Shown: positions 33,724 through 43,033 of the stretch, piece by piece
Layout: every line of letters begins with the position of its first letter
Position numbering within the stretch: the first letter of the stretch is position 1
Assembly: GCF_042654245.1 (NCBI RefSeq)
Contig: NZ_JBHSGI010000024.1
Location: 310,001 to 374,000 of the forward strand
DNA: 64,000 nucleotides
Origin: Seohaeicola_A nanhaiensis
Lineage (GTDB): Bacteria; Pseudomonadota; Alphaproteobacteria; Rhodobacterales; Rhodobacteraceae
Direction: 5' to 3'
Translations under genes and position numbers: made by a program
Notes under the pieces: generated by a model
Database searches by the model: none
Seen by the model: only the letters and a program-made list of their open reading frames with translations
Told to the model about the DNA's origin: nothing

Positions 33724-35669
33724 GCGCGGTTGCTCTCGTTGCCCTCGCGCTCGACCTGCTCGCGCTGAAGCCGTTCCTGCTGCGCCTTGATCTTGCCGCG
33801 GTCCGCTTCCGGATAGGCGGTCAGAGGCGGCGTGCCTTCGAACAACGCCTGCAACAGGATATCCCGGGCCACCGGTCCGGCAACGGTAGACCCGCCGCCG
33901 CCGTGCTCGACGACGACGCAGCAGGCGTATTTCGGCTTGTCGAAGGGCGCGAAGCTGACGAACAGCGCGTGGTCGCGCCGCGCCCAAGGCAAGTCGGCGT
34001 TGTTGATCACCCCCGAGGCGCGCTCTGCCGCCGTGATATTGCGCACCTGGCTGGTGCCGGTCTTGCCGGCCATGCGGAAGGCGTCGTCGATGATCCGCGC
34101 GCGATAGGCCGTGCCCCGCCGGTCGTTGCTGACCGCGAACATCGCCTTCCGGATCTGGCGCAGGTTGTTCTCGTTGATGCCCAGCGAGTCGCTCCCGGTA
34201 ATCGGGGTCTCGACTCCGTCCACCGACTTGACCAGCCGTGGCATCAGCTCGCGCCCTGTGGCGATCCGCGCGGTCATCAGCGCCAGCTGCAAGGGCGAGG
34301 CCAGCAGATACCCCTGACCGATCGAGGCGTTGACCGTATCCCCGACCAGCCAGTCCTGCTTGTGCACCCGTTGCTTCCACTCGCGGTCCGGCGTCAGCCC
34401 CGCCGCCACCGCCGACATGGGAATGTCGTGCCGGACGCCCAGGCCGAAACGGTTGGCCATCGCCGAGATCTTGTCGATCCCGACCTTGAGAGCCAGATCA
34501 TAGTAATAGACGTCACAGCTCTGCTTAAGCGAATTTTGCAGGTCGACGTGACCGTGGCCTGCCCGTTTCCAGCAGTGAAAGCGCCGGCCCGAGACCTCAA
34601 GGTGGCCGGGGCAATAGACGGTGTCGTCGGGCCGCACCAGCCCTTCCTCCAGCGCCGCCAGCGCGGTGATCATCTTGAAGATCGACCCCGGCGGATAGGT
34701 GCCCTGCACCGATTTGTTCGCCAGCGGGCGGTGGTCGTCCCCGGTCAGGCTCTGATAATCGGCGACCGAGATGCCCCGCACGAACAGGTTTGGGTCGAAG
34801 CTCGGGGCCGAGCTGACGGCGCGCAGGTCGCCAGTCTCGCAATCGACCACGACGGCGCTCGCGCTTTCGCCGCGCAGACGGGCCTGGACGTAGGCCTGCA
34901 GATCGGCGTCCAGCGTCAGTTGCAGGTCGGCCCCCCGCTGGCCCTCGCGCCGGTCGAGCTCGCGCATCACGCGGCCGGTCGCATTGACCTCTACCCGTTT
35001 TGCACCCGCCTTGCCGCGCAGCTGCTCTTCTTCCTTGGCCTCCAGTCCCACCTTGCCGATCTGGAAACGCGGGATGCGCAGCACTGGCTCGGGGTCCTGA
35101 ATCCGCTCCAGGTCATAGTCCGACACCGGGCCGACATACCCCACGACATGCGCGGTATCCGCGCTGCGCGGGTAGATACGGGTCAGCCCCACCTCCGGCG
35201 TGATGCCGGGTAGGGCAGGGGCGTTGACCGCCACCCGGCTGATCGCCTCCCAGCCCACACGATCGGCCAGCGTGACCGGCAGGAAAGGCGTGGTGCGCGT
35301 CCGCTCGATCTCGACCAGGGCGCGGTCCAGCTCTTCCGAATCCAGCTCGATCAGGCCGGCCAGCCGCTGGATCACCTCGGTCACGTTGCCCGCGTCCTCC
35401 GGTACGATAACGATGCGATAGCTCGGCACATTGCGCGCCAGGGCAATGCCATTGCGGTCGAAGATCTCGCCGCGCGTCGGCGCGATCAGACGGATATTGA
35501 TCCGGTTCTCCTCGGCCAGCAGGCGGAACTGATCCGCCTGTTCGACCTGCATGTATCGCATCCGCGCAGCCAGCAGCCCGACAAAGCCCAGTTGCAGCCC
35601 GCCTACGACCAGGCTGCGCCGCGTCAGCTTGGCCTGCGAGTGCTCCGCATTGCGCCCCGGCCGTCTCAT
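33720..35669 (-). CDS. mrdA: Penicillin-binding protein 2 (class B, elongasome transpeptidase)
   Basis: 649 residues: short cytoplasmic tail, one TM (about 20-40), dimerisation domain, then transpeptidase. Active-site motifs: PPGSIFKM (SxxK with the acyl-enzyme Ser), CDVYYYDLALKVG region, and KTGTSQV (KTG). The N-terminal EENRINIRLIAPTRGEIFDRNGIALARN is typical of PBP2. Partner of RodA. Overlaps rodA by 4 nt and mreD by 4 nt. Confidence 0.96.
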   Translation of the reverse strand: MRRPGRNAEHSQAKLTRRSLVVGGLQLGFVGLLAARMRYMQVEQADQFRLLAEENRINIRLIAPTRGEIFDRNGIALARNVPSYRIVIVPEDAGNVTEVIQRLAGLIELDSEELDRALVEIERTRTTPFLPVTLADRVGWEAISRVAVNAPALPGITPEVGLTRIYPRSADTAHVVGYVGPVSDYDLERIQDPEPVLRIPRFQIGKVGLEAKEEEQLRGKAGAKRVEVNATGRVMRELDRREGQRGADLQLTLDADLQAYVQARLRGESASAVVVDCETGDLRAVSSAPSFDPNLFVRGISVADYQSLTGDDHRPLANKSVQGTYPPGSIFKMITALAALEEGLVRPDDTVYCPGHLEVSGRRFHCWKRAGHGHVDLQNSLKQSCDVYYYDLALKVGIDKISAMANRFGLGVRHDIPMSAVAAGLTPDREWKQRVHKQDWLVGDTVNASIGQGYLLASPLQLALMTARIATGRELMPRLVKSVDGVETPITGSDSLGINENNLRQIRKAMFAVSNDRRGTAYRARIIDDAFRMAGKTGTSQVRNITAAERASGVINNADLPWARRDHALFVSFAPFDKPKYACCVVVEHGGGGSTVAGPVARDILLQALFEGTPPLTAYPEADRGKIKAQQERLQREQVEREGNESNRA

Positions 35670-36205
35670 CCTCGTGCTCCCAGACCACCTGCATCACCCG
35701 GAGTCTGTCGGCGCACCCCCATCACCGACCGGGTGACCAGTGCGACCACGGGATAGGTCGCAACAGTCAGAATCATCTGGATGAGAGCCAGGCCGAATGC
35801 CGGCAGCGGCACCAGCGTCATGCCCAGAAACAGCCGGTTGAGCAGGGTCACCCCGGTGATCACCAGCGCCACCGTCGCCCATTCGCGTAGGAACGTGGAT
35901 TCGCTCAGCCCGGCGGTACGGTATTTCAGATATTCCGCCCCCATTACCACCAGCATCGCCTGCAATCCCGGCGGGCGTTGAAACAGCAGGTCGGCCAGAA
36001 GCATCACCACCGCCAGAAGCAGCGGCGGCACGAACTCGGGACGGCGCAGCACCCAGGCAAAGGCGAAAGCCATGAGCAGATCGGGCGGGGCCCAGCGCGG
36101 CGGCACCGTATCCAGCGGGATCAGGTGAAAGAATACGATCGCCATAGCGAGCAGGGCAAAGGCGATCCGCATCGACCAGACATGCGCCCCTGCCGGTTCA
36201 GCCAT
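35666..36205 (-). CDS. mreD: Rod shape-determining protein MreD
   Basis: 179 residues from ATG 36205, which lies over the mreC stop; an in-frame ATG at 36220 is possible. Five to six hydrophobic segments and DLLMAFAFAWVLRRPEFVPPLLLAVVMLLADLLFQRPPG, the conserved MreD signature region. Integral membrane part of the elongasome. Position between mreC and mrdA confirms identity. Confidence 0.9.
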   Translation of the reverse strand: MAEPAGAHVWSMRIAFALLAMAIVFFHLIPLDTVPPRWAPPDLLMAFAFAWVLRRPEFVPPLLLAVVMLLADLLFQRPPGLQAMLVVMGAEYLKYRTAGLSESTFLREWATVALVITGVTLLNRLFLGMTLVPLPAFGLALIQMILTVATYPVVALVTRSVMGVRRQTPGDAGGLGARG

Positions 36206-37124
36206 CGCCGGCCACCGCACTCTCGGGCGCTGCGCTGGCCGAGGGCAGCACGAGCCCGCCCGGATCGCTCAGCGTTTCGGTGCCGTGATGGCGCAGCACG
36301 CGCAGGAACTCCAGCCGTTCGTAATCGGCCGCCAGCCGCACCCGCAGCCGTCCCGACGGCGCCACCGCCACCTGTCCGATCAGCAGCCCGGCAGGAAACA
36401 CCCCACCATCGCCCGAACTCACCACCCGGTCGCCCGGCCGAACCGTATCGGGGTTCTCCAGGAAGTCGATCAGCGGTGCGACCGTGTTATCGCCCTTGAT
36501 CAGCGCGCTTTGTCCCGAGGGCTGGATCGTGGCCGGCACCGAACTCGCCGCGTCGGTCAGAAGGATCACGCGCGAAGTCGTCGCCCCGGTGCCCGAGATC
36601 CGGCCCACCAGCCCGATCCCGTCCATTGCCGCCCAGCCGTCCACGATCCCGTCCCGCGCGCCCACGTTCAGCAGCACCGATTGGCGGAACGGAGAGCCGC
36701 TGTCCGCCATCACCACGCCGGTCACGAAGGTCAGCCGCGGGTCCAGTCGCACGTTGTTGAGATCGAGCAGGCGCGCGTTTTCCTGTTCCAGCTGCAGGGC
36801 CGCCTCTTTCCAGGCCTGCATCTGCCTCAGCTCGTTGCGCAACTCGCGGTTCTGGTCGTTCAGCCGCTGGTAGCTCTGGAAATCGCGGATCAGGTTGATC
36901 GTCGCCGTCACCGGCGCCAGCGCCCAGTCCATGTTCGGCACCACAGCATCCACGACCTGGGCGCGGAACTTCTCGACCCGAGGGCTGTCGATTCGCCAGA
37001 CCAGGAAGATCGCAAGCAGGCACAGACAGAGAACCCCCAGCAAGAGCCGGCGCAGAGGGTCGGTATAGTCATCGCGCTGTGATCGGTCCCTGGCCAATGC
37101 AGCCCTCTTGGTATCCTGACCCAA
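36198..37124 (-). CDS. mreC: Rod shape-determining protein MreC
   Basis: 308 residues. The only start before the TM is a TTG at 37124, because an in-frame TGA lies 12 nt upstream of it; no ATG is available. One TM (about 25-45), coiled coil (NLIRDFQSYQRLNDQNRELRNELRQ region, about 80-115), then the beta-barrel domain with GLVGRISGTGATTSRVILLTD and the late GDRVVSSGDGGVFPAGLLIGQV. The rare start codon may set MreC below MreB level. Confidence 0.93.
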   Translation of the reverse strand: MGQDTKRAALARDRSQRDDYTDPLRRLLLGVLCLCLLAIFLVWRIDSPRVEKFRAQVVDAVVPNMDWALAPVTATINLIRDFQSYQRLNDQNRELRNELRQMQAWKEAALQLEQENARLLDLNNVRLDPRLTFVTGVVMADSGSPFRQSVLLNVGARDGIVDGWAAMDGIGLVGRISGTGATTSRVILLTDAASSVPATIQPSGQSALIKGDNTVAPLIDFLENPDTVRPGDRVVSSGDGGVFPAGLLIGQVAVAPSGRLRVRLAADYERLEFLRVLRHHGTETLSDPGGLVLPSASAAPESAVAGDG

Positions 37125-37156
37125 CGGGGCGGTGCGTCACCCGAAAGGTGCGCGCC

Positions 37157-38203
37157 TCAGCTGTCGTAGTCAATCGCGTGGCGCAGCTGCTTCTCGTATT
37201 CCAGCGCCTTGCCCGTTCCAAGGGCCACGCAGTTCAACGATTCGTCAGCAATAGACACCGCCAGCCCGGTCTGTTCGCGCAGAGCCAGGTCGAGATCGCC
37301 CAGCAACGCGCCGCCACCGGTCAGCATGACGCCCCGGTCGACGATATCTGCGGCCAGATCCGGCGGGGTGGCTTCCAGCGCGGTCATCACCGCCTCGCAG
37401 ATCTGCTGCACCGGCTCCGCCAGCGCCTCGGCCACCTGGGCCTGGCTGATCTCGATTTCCTTCGGCACGCCGTTCAGCAGGTCGCGCCCGCGAATCTGCA
37501 TCGAACTGCCGCGCCCGTCATCCGGCATCCGCGCCGTGCCGATGCTGGTCTTGATCCGCTCGGCGGTCGATTCGCCCACCAGCAGGTTTTGCTGCCGCCG
37601 CAGATACGAGATAATCGCCTCGTCCATCCGGTCGCCGCCCACACGTACGGATCGCGCATAGACGATGTCGCCCAGGGACAGCACCGCCACTTCGGTCGTC
37701 CCGCCGCCGATGTCGACGACCATGTTGCCGGTCGGGTCGGTGATCGGCATCCCCGCGCCAATGGCGGCGGCGATCGGTTCCGCGATCAGCCCCGCCTTGC
37801 GCGCGCCGGCCGAAAGCACCGACTGACGGATCGCGCGCTTTTCAACCGGGGTCGCCCCATGCGGCACGCAGACGATGATCTTCGGCTTCGAAAAGGTCGA
37901 CCGTTTGTGCACCTTGCGGATGAAATGCTTGATCATCTCTTCCGCGGTATCGAAATCGGCAATCACGCCTTCCCGCATCGGCCGGATCGCCTGGATCGAC
38001 CCCGGCGTGCGACCCAGCATCAGCTTGGCATCCTCGCCCACGGCCAGAACCTTCTTGACGCCGTCCTTGATGTGATAGGCGACGACGGAAGGCTCCGACA
38101 GAATGATCCCTCGTCCCTTGACGTAGACCAGCGTATTTGCCGTGCCGAGGTCGATCGCCATGTCCGCTGTGAACAGACCGCCGAGGAAATCGAAGAAACC
38201 CAT
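37157..38203 (-). CDS. mreB: Rod shape-determining protein MreB, actin homologue
   Basis: 348 residues from ATG 38203 (MGFFDFLGGLFTADMAIDLG), the family N-terminus; upstream in-frame codons at 38227 are not conserved. Nucleotide motifs: DMAIDLGTANTLVYV, VVDIGGGTTEVAVLSLG and MLTGGGALLGDLD. It forms membrane filaments that guide wall synthesis. First gene of the mreBCD-mrdA-rodA set. Confidence 0.97.
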   Translation of the reverse strand: MGFFDFLGGLFTADMAIDLGTANTLVYVKGRGIILSEPSVVAYHIKDGVKKVLAVGEDAKLMLGRTPGSIQAIRPMREGVIADFDTAEEMIKHFIRKVHKRSTFSKPKIIVCVPHGATPVEKRAIRQSVLSAGARKAGLIAEPIAAAIGAGMPITDPTGNMVVDIGGGTTEVAVLSLGDIVYARSVRVGGDRMDEAIISYLRRQQNLLVGESTAERIKTSIGTARMPDDGRGSSMQIRGRDLLNGVPKEIEISQAQVAEALAEPVQQICEAVMTALEATPPDLAADIVDRGVMLTGGGALLGDLDLALREQTGLAVSIADESLNCVALGTGKALEYEKQLRHAIDYDS

Positions 38204-38390
38204 CTGTGTGCTTTCCCGTACCTTCACCAGTTGGCCTACGACTCATATCGCTCGGCGCAGGCGTCTTCTTATAGGCATGCGGGACTGGGTTCGAAAGGTC
38301 GGAATCGGGACATTCCGGCAACGTTACGCCAGTGCCGCCCAGGCCGCGCGATTGGGCGGGATTCAGCCGGTTTGCGGGCGCCGGTTCACC

Positions 38391-39950
38391 TCAGAAGTCC
38401 GTCGGCGCCCCGCCTTCCACCTTCCGGCGCGCCACGAAGTCGGCCAGCTCCTCGCGGATGCCCGGATCCATCGGCGGCGGCTCGAAGCTGCCGATGATCT
38501 CCTTGAACATGTGATGCGCCCGCTCCGGCGTCCAGACCGCGCCGGCGGCCTCCCATCCCTCGAAGTTCTTCCAGTCGCTCAGGAAAGGTTGGTAAAACGC
38601 AGTCGTATAGCGGTCCTGCGTATGCTGGATTCCGAAGAAGTGCCCCGAATTCCCCACCTCCTTGATCGCGTCAAAGGCAATGTCCTCCGGTCCGGTCGCA
38701 AAGGTGTCCGGCTCCATATAGCGCTGGATTTGCTGCAGCACCTCGCAGTCCATGATGAACTTTTCCGGGCTGGCGATCAGCCCGCCCTCCAGCCAGCCGG
38801 CCGCGTGATAGACCACATGGCTGCCCGATTGCACCGCCGCCCAAAGGCTGTTCGACGTCTCCCACATCGCCTGTCCGTCCGGCACGTTGGCCGCGCAGAC
38901 CCCGGACGACCGCATCGGCAGCCCGTAGAATCGTGCCAACTGCCCGGTCATCTGCGTCGCGCGCATGTATTCGGGCGTGCCAAAGGCCGGCGCGCCGGAC
39001 TTCATGTCGACGTTGCTGGTGAAGGTCCCGATCACGCAGGGACAGCCCGGCTGGACGTATTGGAACAAAGCGATCGCGCACAGCGCCTCGGCGATCGATT
39101 GCGCCACCGCGCCCGCCATCGTCACCGGTGCCATGGCGCCCGCCAGCGTGAAGGGCGTGACCACCACAGCCTGTCCGCGCCGGATCAGCCGCAGGCAGCC
39201 GTCGATCATCGGAAAATCGTGCTTCAGAGGCGAGGTGGAGTTGATGTTGGTATACATCCGCGGTTTCGCGCGGAACTCTTCCTCCGTCAGCCCCCCCGCG
39301 ATCTTCACCATCTCCATCACATCTTCGACCCGCTCCTTCCCCAGCGAGTAGGCGTGCATCGCCTTGTCTGTCAGGGTGAGCTTGTCATAGAGCACGTCGA
39401 GGTGCCGGACAGAGGCATGGATGTCCACCGGCTCGACCGGATAGCCGCCCGCAAAGTGGATACAGTTGAAATACTGCGTCAGCTTCAACAGGTTGGCGCA
39501 CATCTCTCGGGTGCCGGGCACCTTGCGCCCAATCTCCATGTCCCAGTAGTTCGGCGGCGACGAGACATTGCCGAACAGCATGTAATTGCCGCCGATGATC
39601 AATTCGCGATCCGGATTGCGCGGCGTGATAGTGAACTGGGCCGGCGCCCGGCGCACCATCTCCATCACCCAGTCGCGGCCCATCTTCACCAATTCGCCTT
39701 CGACCTTGCAGCCGGCTTGCTTGAAGATTTCCAGTGCCTCGGGGTTCAGGAAGACGATGCCGATCTCCTCGAGGATACGCATCGCGCCCTCATGGATCGC
39801 CATCACCCCATCCGCGCTCAGCGGCTCGGTCGGGCGGTCGATGTTCACCGGCAGGCGCCAGGGCATCTGCTCGATCACGGCACCGCCGCGCCGGGCCGCA
39901 TTTCCCGCCCGTCCGCCGCCGCGCCGCCGTTTGGTGTCAATGTCCGCCAT
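38391..39950 (-). CDS. MttB-family (non-pyrrolysine) trimethylamine/quaternary-amine methyltransferase
   Basis: 519 residues with an Arg/Gly-rich N-terminus and the MttB TIM-barrel: MRILEEIGIVFLNPEALEIFKQAG, APAQFTITPRNPDREL, TLAGAMAPVTMAGAVAQSIAEALC. There is no internal amber codon, so it is of the non-Pyl type, members of which demethylate glycine betaine, proline betaine or carnitine onto a corrinoid protein. No corrinoid-binding (MtbC/MtgC-like) gene or reductive activator is next to it. It lies alone after mreB on the minus strand. Confidence 0.88.
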   Translation of the reverse strand: MADIDTKRRRGGGRAGNAARRGGAVIEQMPWRLPVNIDRPTEPLSADGVMAIHEGAMRILEEIGIVFLNPEALEIFKQAGCKVEGELVKMGRDWVMEMVRRAPAQFTITPRNPDRELIIGGNYMLFGNVSSPPNYWDMEIGRKVPGTREMCANLLKLTQYFNCIHFAGGYPVEPVDIHASVRHLDVLYDKLTLTDKAMHAYSLGKERVEDVMEMVKIAGGLTEEEFRAKPRMYTNINSTSPLKHDFPMIDGCLRLIRRGQAVVVTPFTLAGAMAPVTMAGAVAQSIAEALCAIALFQYVQPGCPCVIGTFTSNVDMKSGAPAFGTPEYMRATQMTGQLARFYGLPMRSSGVCAANVPDGQAMWETSNSLWAAVQSGSHVVYHAAGWLEGGLIASPEKFIMDCEVLQQIQRYMEPDTFATGPEDIAFDAIKEVGNSGHFFGIQHTQDRYTTAFYQPFLSDWKNFEGWEAAGAVWTPERAHHMFKEIIGSFEPPPMDPGIREELADFVARRKVEGGAPTDF

Positions 39951-40061
39951 GATGACCTCCGCAGATATCGGAGTTCAGCAGACTGCAGCGCAGCGGCATC
40001 TGCCGTTCCGAATGCGACAGGGATGGTCGCTTTTCCTGTCAGCGGCGGGAAAACGGCGGGC

Positions 40062-40751
40062 TCAGCGATCCAGCCAGGCGGGCAGGTGGCCGATATCGGG
40101 CAGAACGACATCCGCATGGGGGGCCAGATCCTCGTGCCCGGCCACGCCGGTCAGCACGCCCACCGTCTGCATGCCCGCAGTGCGCCCGGCAAACAGGTCA
40201 TGGGTGCTGTCCCCGACCATCGCAATCCGCGCCGGATCCACGCCGATGGCTGCCGCGAAGGCCAGCAGTTGGCCAGGCCCCGGCTTGGCCCCATGGCCAC
40301 TGTCACAGCCCGCGATGAAATCGAAATGCCCGCGCACCCCGGCCGCCTCCAGATGCGCCATCGCCGGCGCCTCGGTATCGTTCGTCGCCACGCCCAGCCG
40401 CAGCCCGCGCTGCCGTAACCCCTCAAGGAAGGGCGCCAGCGGCAAGACCTCCGACTGGGTTACGATCTCGGCCTCCTCATTGATCAGGTCGAAGATCTCG
40501 TCCCGCGACATTTCCGGCACCAATGGCGCCATCACCGTCGCAATCTCCAGCGGCGTGTTGGCGATCACCACGCTGCCCGGCACGAACCGCAGCGCAGCCA
40601 GATCAAAACCGATCTCCTGTCCGATCCGCTCCGCCCGCGCGCGGTCGTCCCCGGCGATGCGCAGCAACAGGCCCTCGGCCCATTTCGCCCAGGTGCCGAC
40701 GAAATCGAACAGCGTGCCGTCCTTGTCGAAAATCAGTGCCTCGATAGTCAT
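40062..40751 (-). CDS. HAD-superfamily phosphatase, phosphoglycolate phosphatase-like
   Basis: 229 residues with all HAD motifs: I FDKDGTLFDF (nucleophile and acid Asp), II VATNDTEAP, III Lys in GAKPGPGQLL, IV MVGDSTHDL. An alpha-helical C1-type cap lies between I and II. Gph-like enzymes remove 2-phosphoglycolate, but HAD substrates cannot be predicted reliably from this. It is 9 nt after the DUF3572 gene and probably co-transcribed with it. Confidence 0.88.
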   Translation of the reverse strand: MTIEALIFDKDGTLFDFVGTWAKWAEGLLLRIAGDDRARAERIGQEIGFDLAALRFVPGSVVIANTPLEIATVMAPLVPEMSRDEIFDLINEEAEIVTQSEVLPLAPFLEGLRQRGLRLGVATNDTEAPAMAHLEAAGVRGHFDFIAGCDSGHGAKPGPGQLLAFAAAIGVDPARIAMVGDSTHDLFAGRTAGMQTVGVLTGVAGHEDLAPHADVVLPDIGHLPAWLDR

Positions 40752-40760
40752 GTCCGGCCT

Positions 40761-41045
40761 TCAGGTCCAGTGATACTGCTGCCCGCCCGGCAGCGCGGCG
40801 CGGGCCATCGCGACCCGGTCGTAAGGCAAACTCATGCTGTCGCAGAACCCGGTCACCCACGCATCGTTCATCATCAGGAAGTCGAGCACAGCGGCCAATA
40901 CTTCAGGAGAGCCGGCAGATTCCTTCAGGTCGCGTTCGGAGATCCCGCTCTCGCCCAGGAAGACGACCAGCAGATCGTCCTGGCCGGCCATCCAGGCCAG
41001 CGCCTGCAGCGAAAGGGTTTCGGCAGCATCGGCGGAAATGGACAA
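40761..41045 (-). CDS. DUF3572-family small protein
   Basis: 94 residues from TTG 41045, preferred because AGAAGG precedes it and the family begins just before 'AETLSLQALAWMAGQDDLL'; a GTG at 41099 with no clear ribosome site would add 18 residues. Conserved features are LQALAWMAGQDDLLVVFLGESG and VLDFLMMNDAWVTGFCDSM. Function unknown; small cytoplasmic helical protein found in alphaproteobacteria. Divergent from the pleD-type gene. Confidence 0.85.
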   Translation of the reverse strand: MSISADAAETLSLQALAWMAGQDDLLVVFLGESGISERDLKESAGSPEVLAAVLDFLMMNDAWVTGFCDSMSLPYDRVAMARAALPGGQQYHWT

Positions 41046-41137
41046 ATTTTGAACCTTCTGCGCAGTCGGAAAGGGTTTGTTAACGTCTATGGTAAACACT
41101 TCTTTTCAAGTTTGAAACAAGTGCGAAAGGCCGCGGC

Positions 41138-42529
41138 GTGCAGGCTACCGTTCTGATCGTTGACGGGATCGTCACCAACCGAATCATGCTGAAGGTGCAG
41201 CTTTCGGCAGCCTATTACCACGTCGTCCAGGCCGAGTGCATGGAAGGGATTGTCGAACTGGTTCAGCGTACGCAGCCCGATCTGATTGTTGCCGCGATGA
41301 CGCTGCCAGACGGCGGCGCGATAGAACTGCGCGAACGGCTTGCCGCGGATCCGGTCCTGGCGCTGATCCCGATCCTGGCCATCGCGGTTCAGAATGACGG
41401 CGCGGCGCGGATGCGGGCGCTTGCCGCGGGCTTGGATGACGTGCTGAATCAGCCTGTCGACGACCGGCTTCTTCAGGCCCGCATCCGCAGCCTGCTCAGG
41501 ATGCGCAGCACGGTGGAACAGTTCCGCCTGTCGGGTTCGGGCAACGGTCCGACACCGCTCGGCTTTTCCGAGGCAGGCGCGCAGTTCGCGCCACCCGCGC
41601 GGGTGGTGCTGCTGGCGGGAGGGGCTGATTTGGCCCGGCAATGGGCCGACCAGTTGCCATCCCGCCAGGGGCTGCGCTTTGCCACCGTAGGCTCGGGCGA
41701 TATCGCGCGCCTGATAGATGCGCCGCTGACCGATGCCTTTGTGATCCGTGTCGGTCCCGGCGGCAATCTGCGCGGTCTCGACCTGATCGCCTACCTTCGG
41801 GCACGGACAACCACCTGCAACGCCGTGATCATCGCAGTGACCGAGCCGAAGGATGACGCCACCGCGGCCGAGGCGCTGGATCGAGGCGCCACCGACGTCC
41901 TCTCCGACGGCTTCAACGCCCAGGAGCTCTCTCTGCGTCTCGCCACCCATCTCAACCGCAAGGCGATAGCCGACCATATGCGCGCATCCGTGCGCGACGG
42001 CCTGCGTGAGGCAGTGATTGACCCGATGACAGGGCTCTACAACCGCCGCTACGCGCTGCCATGGTTGACGCGAACGGCGCGGCGTGCGGCGGAACTCCGT
42101 CGCAGCTTTGCGGTCATGCTGGCCGATCTCGATCACTTCAAGCGGGTCAACGACCGCCACGGCCACCCGACCGGCGATGCCGTGCTGGTGGAAACCGCGC
42201 GGCGGCTTGGCCTTGTTCTCCGTCCGCAGGACATGCTGGCCCGGATCGGAGGCGAAGAATTCATGATGGTTCTGCCGGATATCGACCAGGGCGAGGCGAC
42301 GGCCATAGCAGGGCGCATGTGCCGCGAAATCAACAGCCGGCCCTTCCGTCCGTCTGGCGACATGCGGCTCGACGTGACCATCAGTATCGGCGTCGTCATG
42401 GGGCAACCCGGCAAGACCAGCCAGGCCGCGGTCGAGGCCGATGTTCTCATCGCCCAGGCAGATCAGGCGCTCTATGCGGCCAAGGGCGCCGGGCGGAACA
42501 AGATATCCCTGATCCGCCCGGCCGCCTGA
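41138..42529 (+). CDS. pleD: PleD-type response regulator diguanylate cyclase with degenerate first receiver
   Basis: 463 residues from GTG 41138 (AAAGG upstream), with the PleD order REC-REC-GGDEF. The GGDEF domain is intact: GGEEF at 371-375, and an RxxD inhibitory c-di-GMP site RPQD at 362-365. In REC1 the phospho-acceptor equivalent of PleD Asp53 is Ala53 (DLIVAAMTLPDGG), the acidic pair VDD is VDG (Asp9-Gly10) and the conserved Lys is Gln (LNQPVD). The protein can probably make c-di-GMP but cannot be switched on by standard REC1 phosphorylation. Its stop directly abuts the convergent metal-sensor gene. Confidence 0.9.
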   Translation: MQATVLIVDGIVTNRIMLKVQLSAAYYHVVQAECMEGIVELVQRTQPDLIVAAMTLPDGGAIELRERLAADPVLALIPILAIAVQNDGAARMRALAAGLDDVLNQPVDDRLLQARIRSLLRMRSTVEQFRLSGSGNGPTPLGFSEAGAQFAPPARVVLLAGGADLARQWADQLPSRQGLRFATVGSGDIARLIDAPLTDAFVIRVGPGGNLRGLDLIAYLRARTTTCNAVIIAVTEPKDDATAAEALDRGATDVLSDGFNAQELSLRLATHLNRKAIADHMRASVRDGLREAVIDPMTGLYNRRYALPWLTRTARRAAELRRSFAVMLADLDHFKRVNDRHGHPTGDAVLVETARRLGLVLRPQDMLARIGGEEFMMVLPDIDQGEATAIAGRMCREINSRPFRPSGDMRLDVTISIGVVMGQPGKTSQAAVEADVLIAQADQALYAAKGAGRNKISLIRPAA

Positions 42530-43033
42530 TCAATCGTCATCCTTGCCGAACCAGCCGCGCTTTTTCGGCTTCTGTTCGATCACCTCGAGCAGCCTTTCGG
42601 CATAAGCCTCGCGCTCCTCGGCGCTCATCGCCGCGACCCGTTCCAGCCAGGCGGTCTGGGTAGCGGTAAACCACCCGCTCTGCCGCGTCATCTGCTGATG
42701 AACCAGCTCGCCCAGCGCAGTCTGGTTGAACGGCGTCTGGCGCAAGGCTTCGGCGATCCGTTCGGCATCCGCCTTTCGCGTCGTGCCCCGGTCGGCGTCG
42801 CGCAGCTTGCGCATCTCCTCGCGCATTGCCACCCGATCCTCCTGCGGCATCGCCCGATACAGCGCCGATCCGACCGAGGGCGGCGGCCGTTTGCCGTCGT
42901 GCCCGCCGAACCGCATCGCGGCGCCAACCGCCAGCCCGACAAACAGCAGGTTTAGCGCCAGCGAGGCGATCAGCAGGCCGCGCAGCCACCAGCGGCTGCG
43001 GGCAGGTTGCGGGGCAGGGGGGGGCATGTCCAT
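42530..43033 (-). CDS. Periplasmic heavy-metal sensor family protein (Spy/CpxP-like, Metal_resist)
   Basis: 167 residues: Pro-rich cytoplasmic start, one TM (about 17-38), then a helical periplasmic domain with repeated LxxL/charged helices (AMPQEDRVAMREEMRKLRDAD and FTATQTAWLERVAAMSAEER) like the LTxxQ family. Related proteins bind metal or misfolded proteins. It ends the operon of an ECF sigma factor and a membrane protein, with its ATG adjoining the preceding stop. Confidence 0.82.
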   Translation of the reverse strand: MDMPPPAPQPARSRWWLRGLLIASLALNLLFVGLAVGAAMRFGGHDGKRPPPSVGSALYRAMPQEDRVAMREEMRKLRDADRGTTRKADAERIAEALRQTPFNQTALGELVHQQMTRQSGWFTATQTAWLERVAAMSAEEREAYAERLLEVIEQKPKKRGWFGKDDD

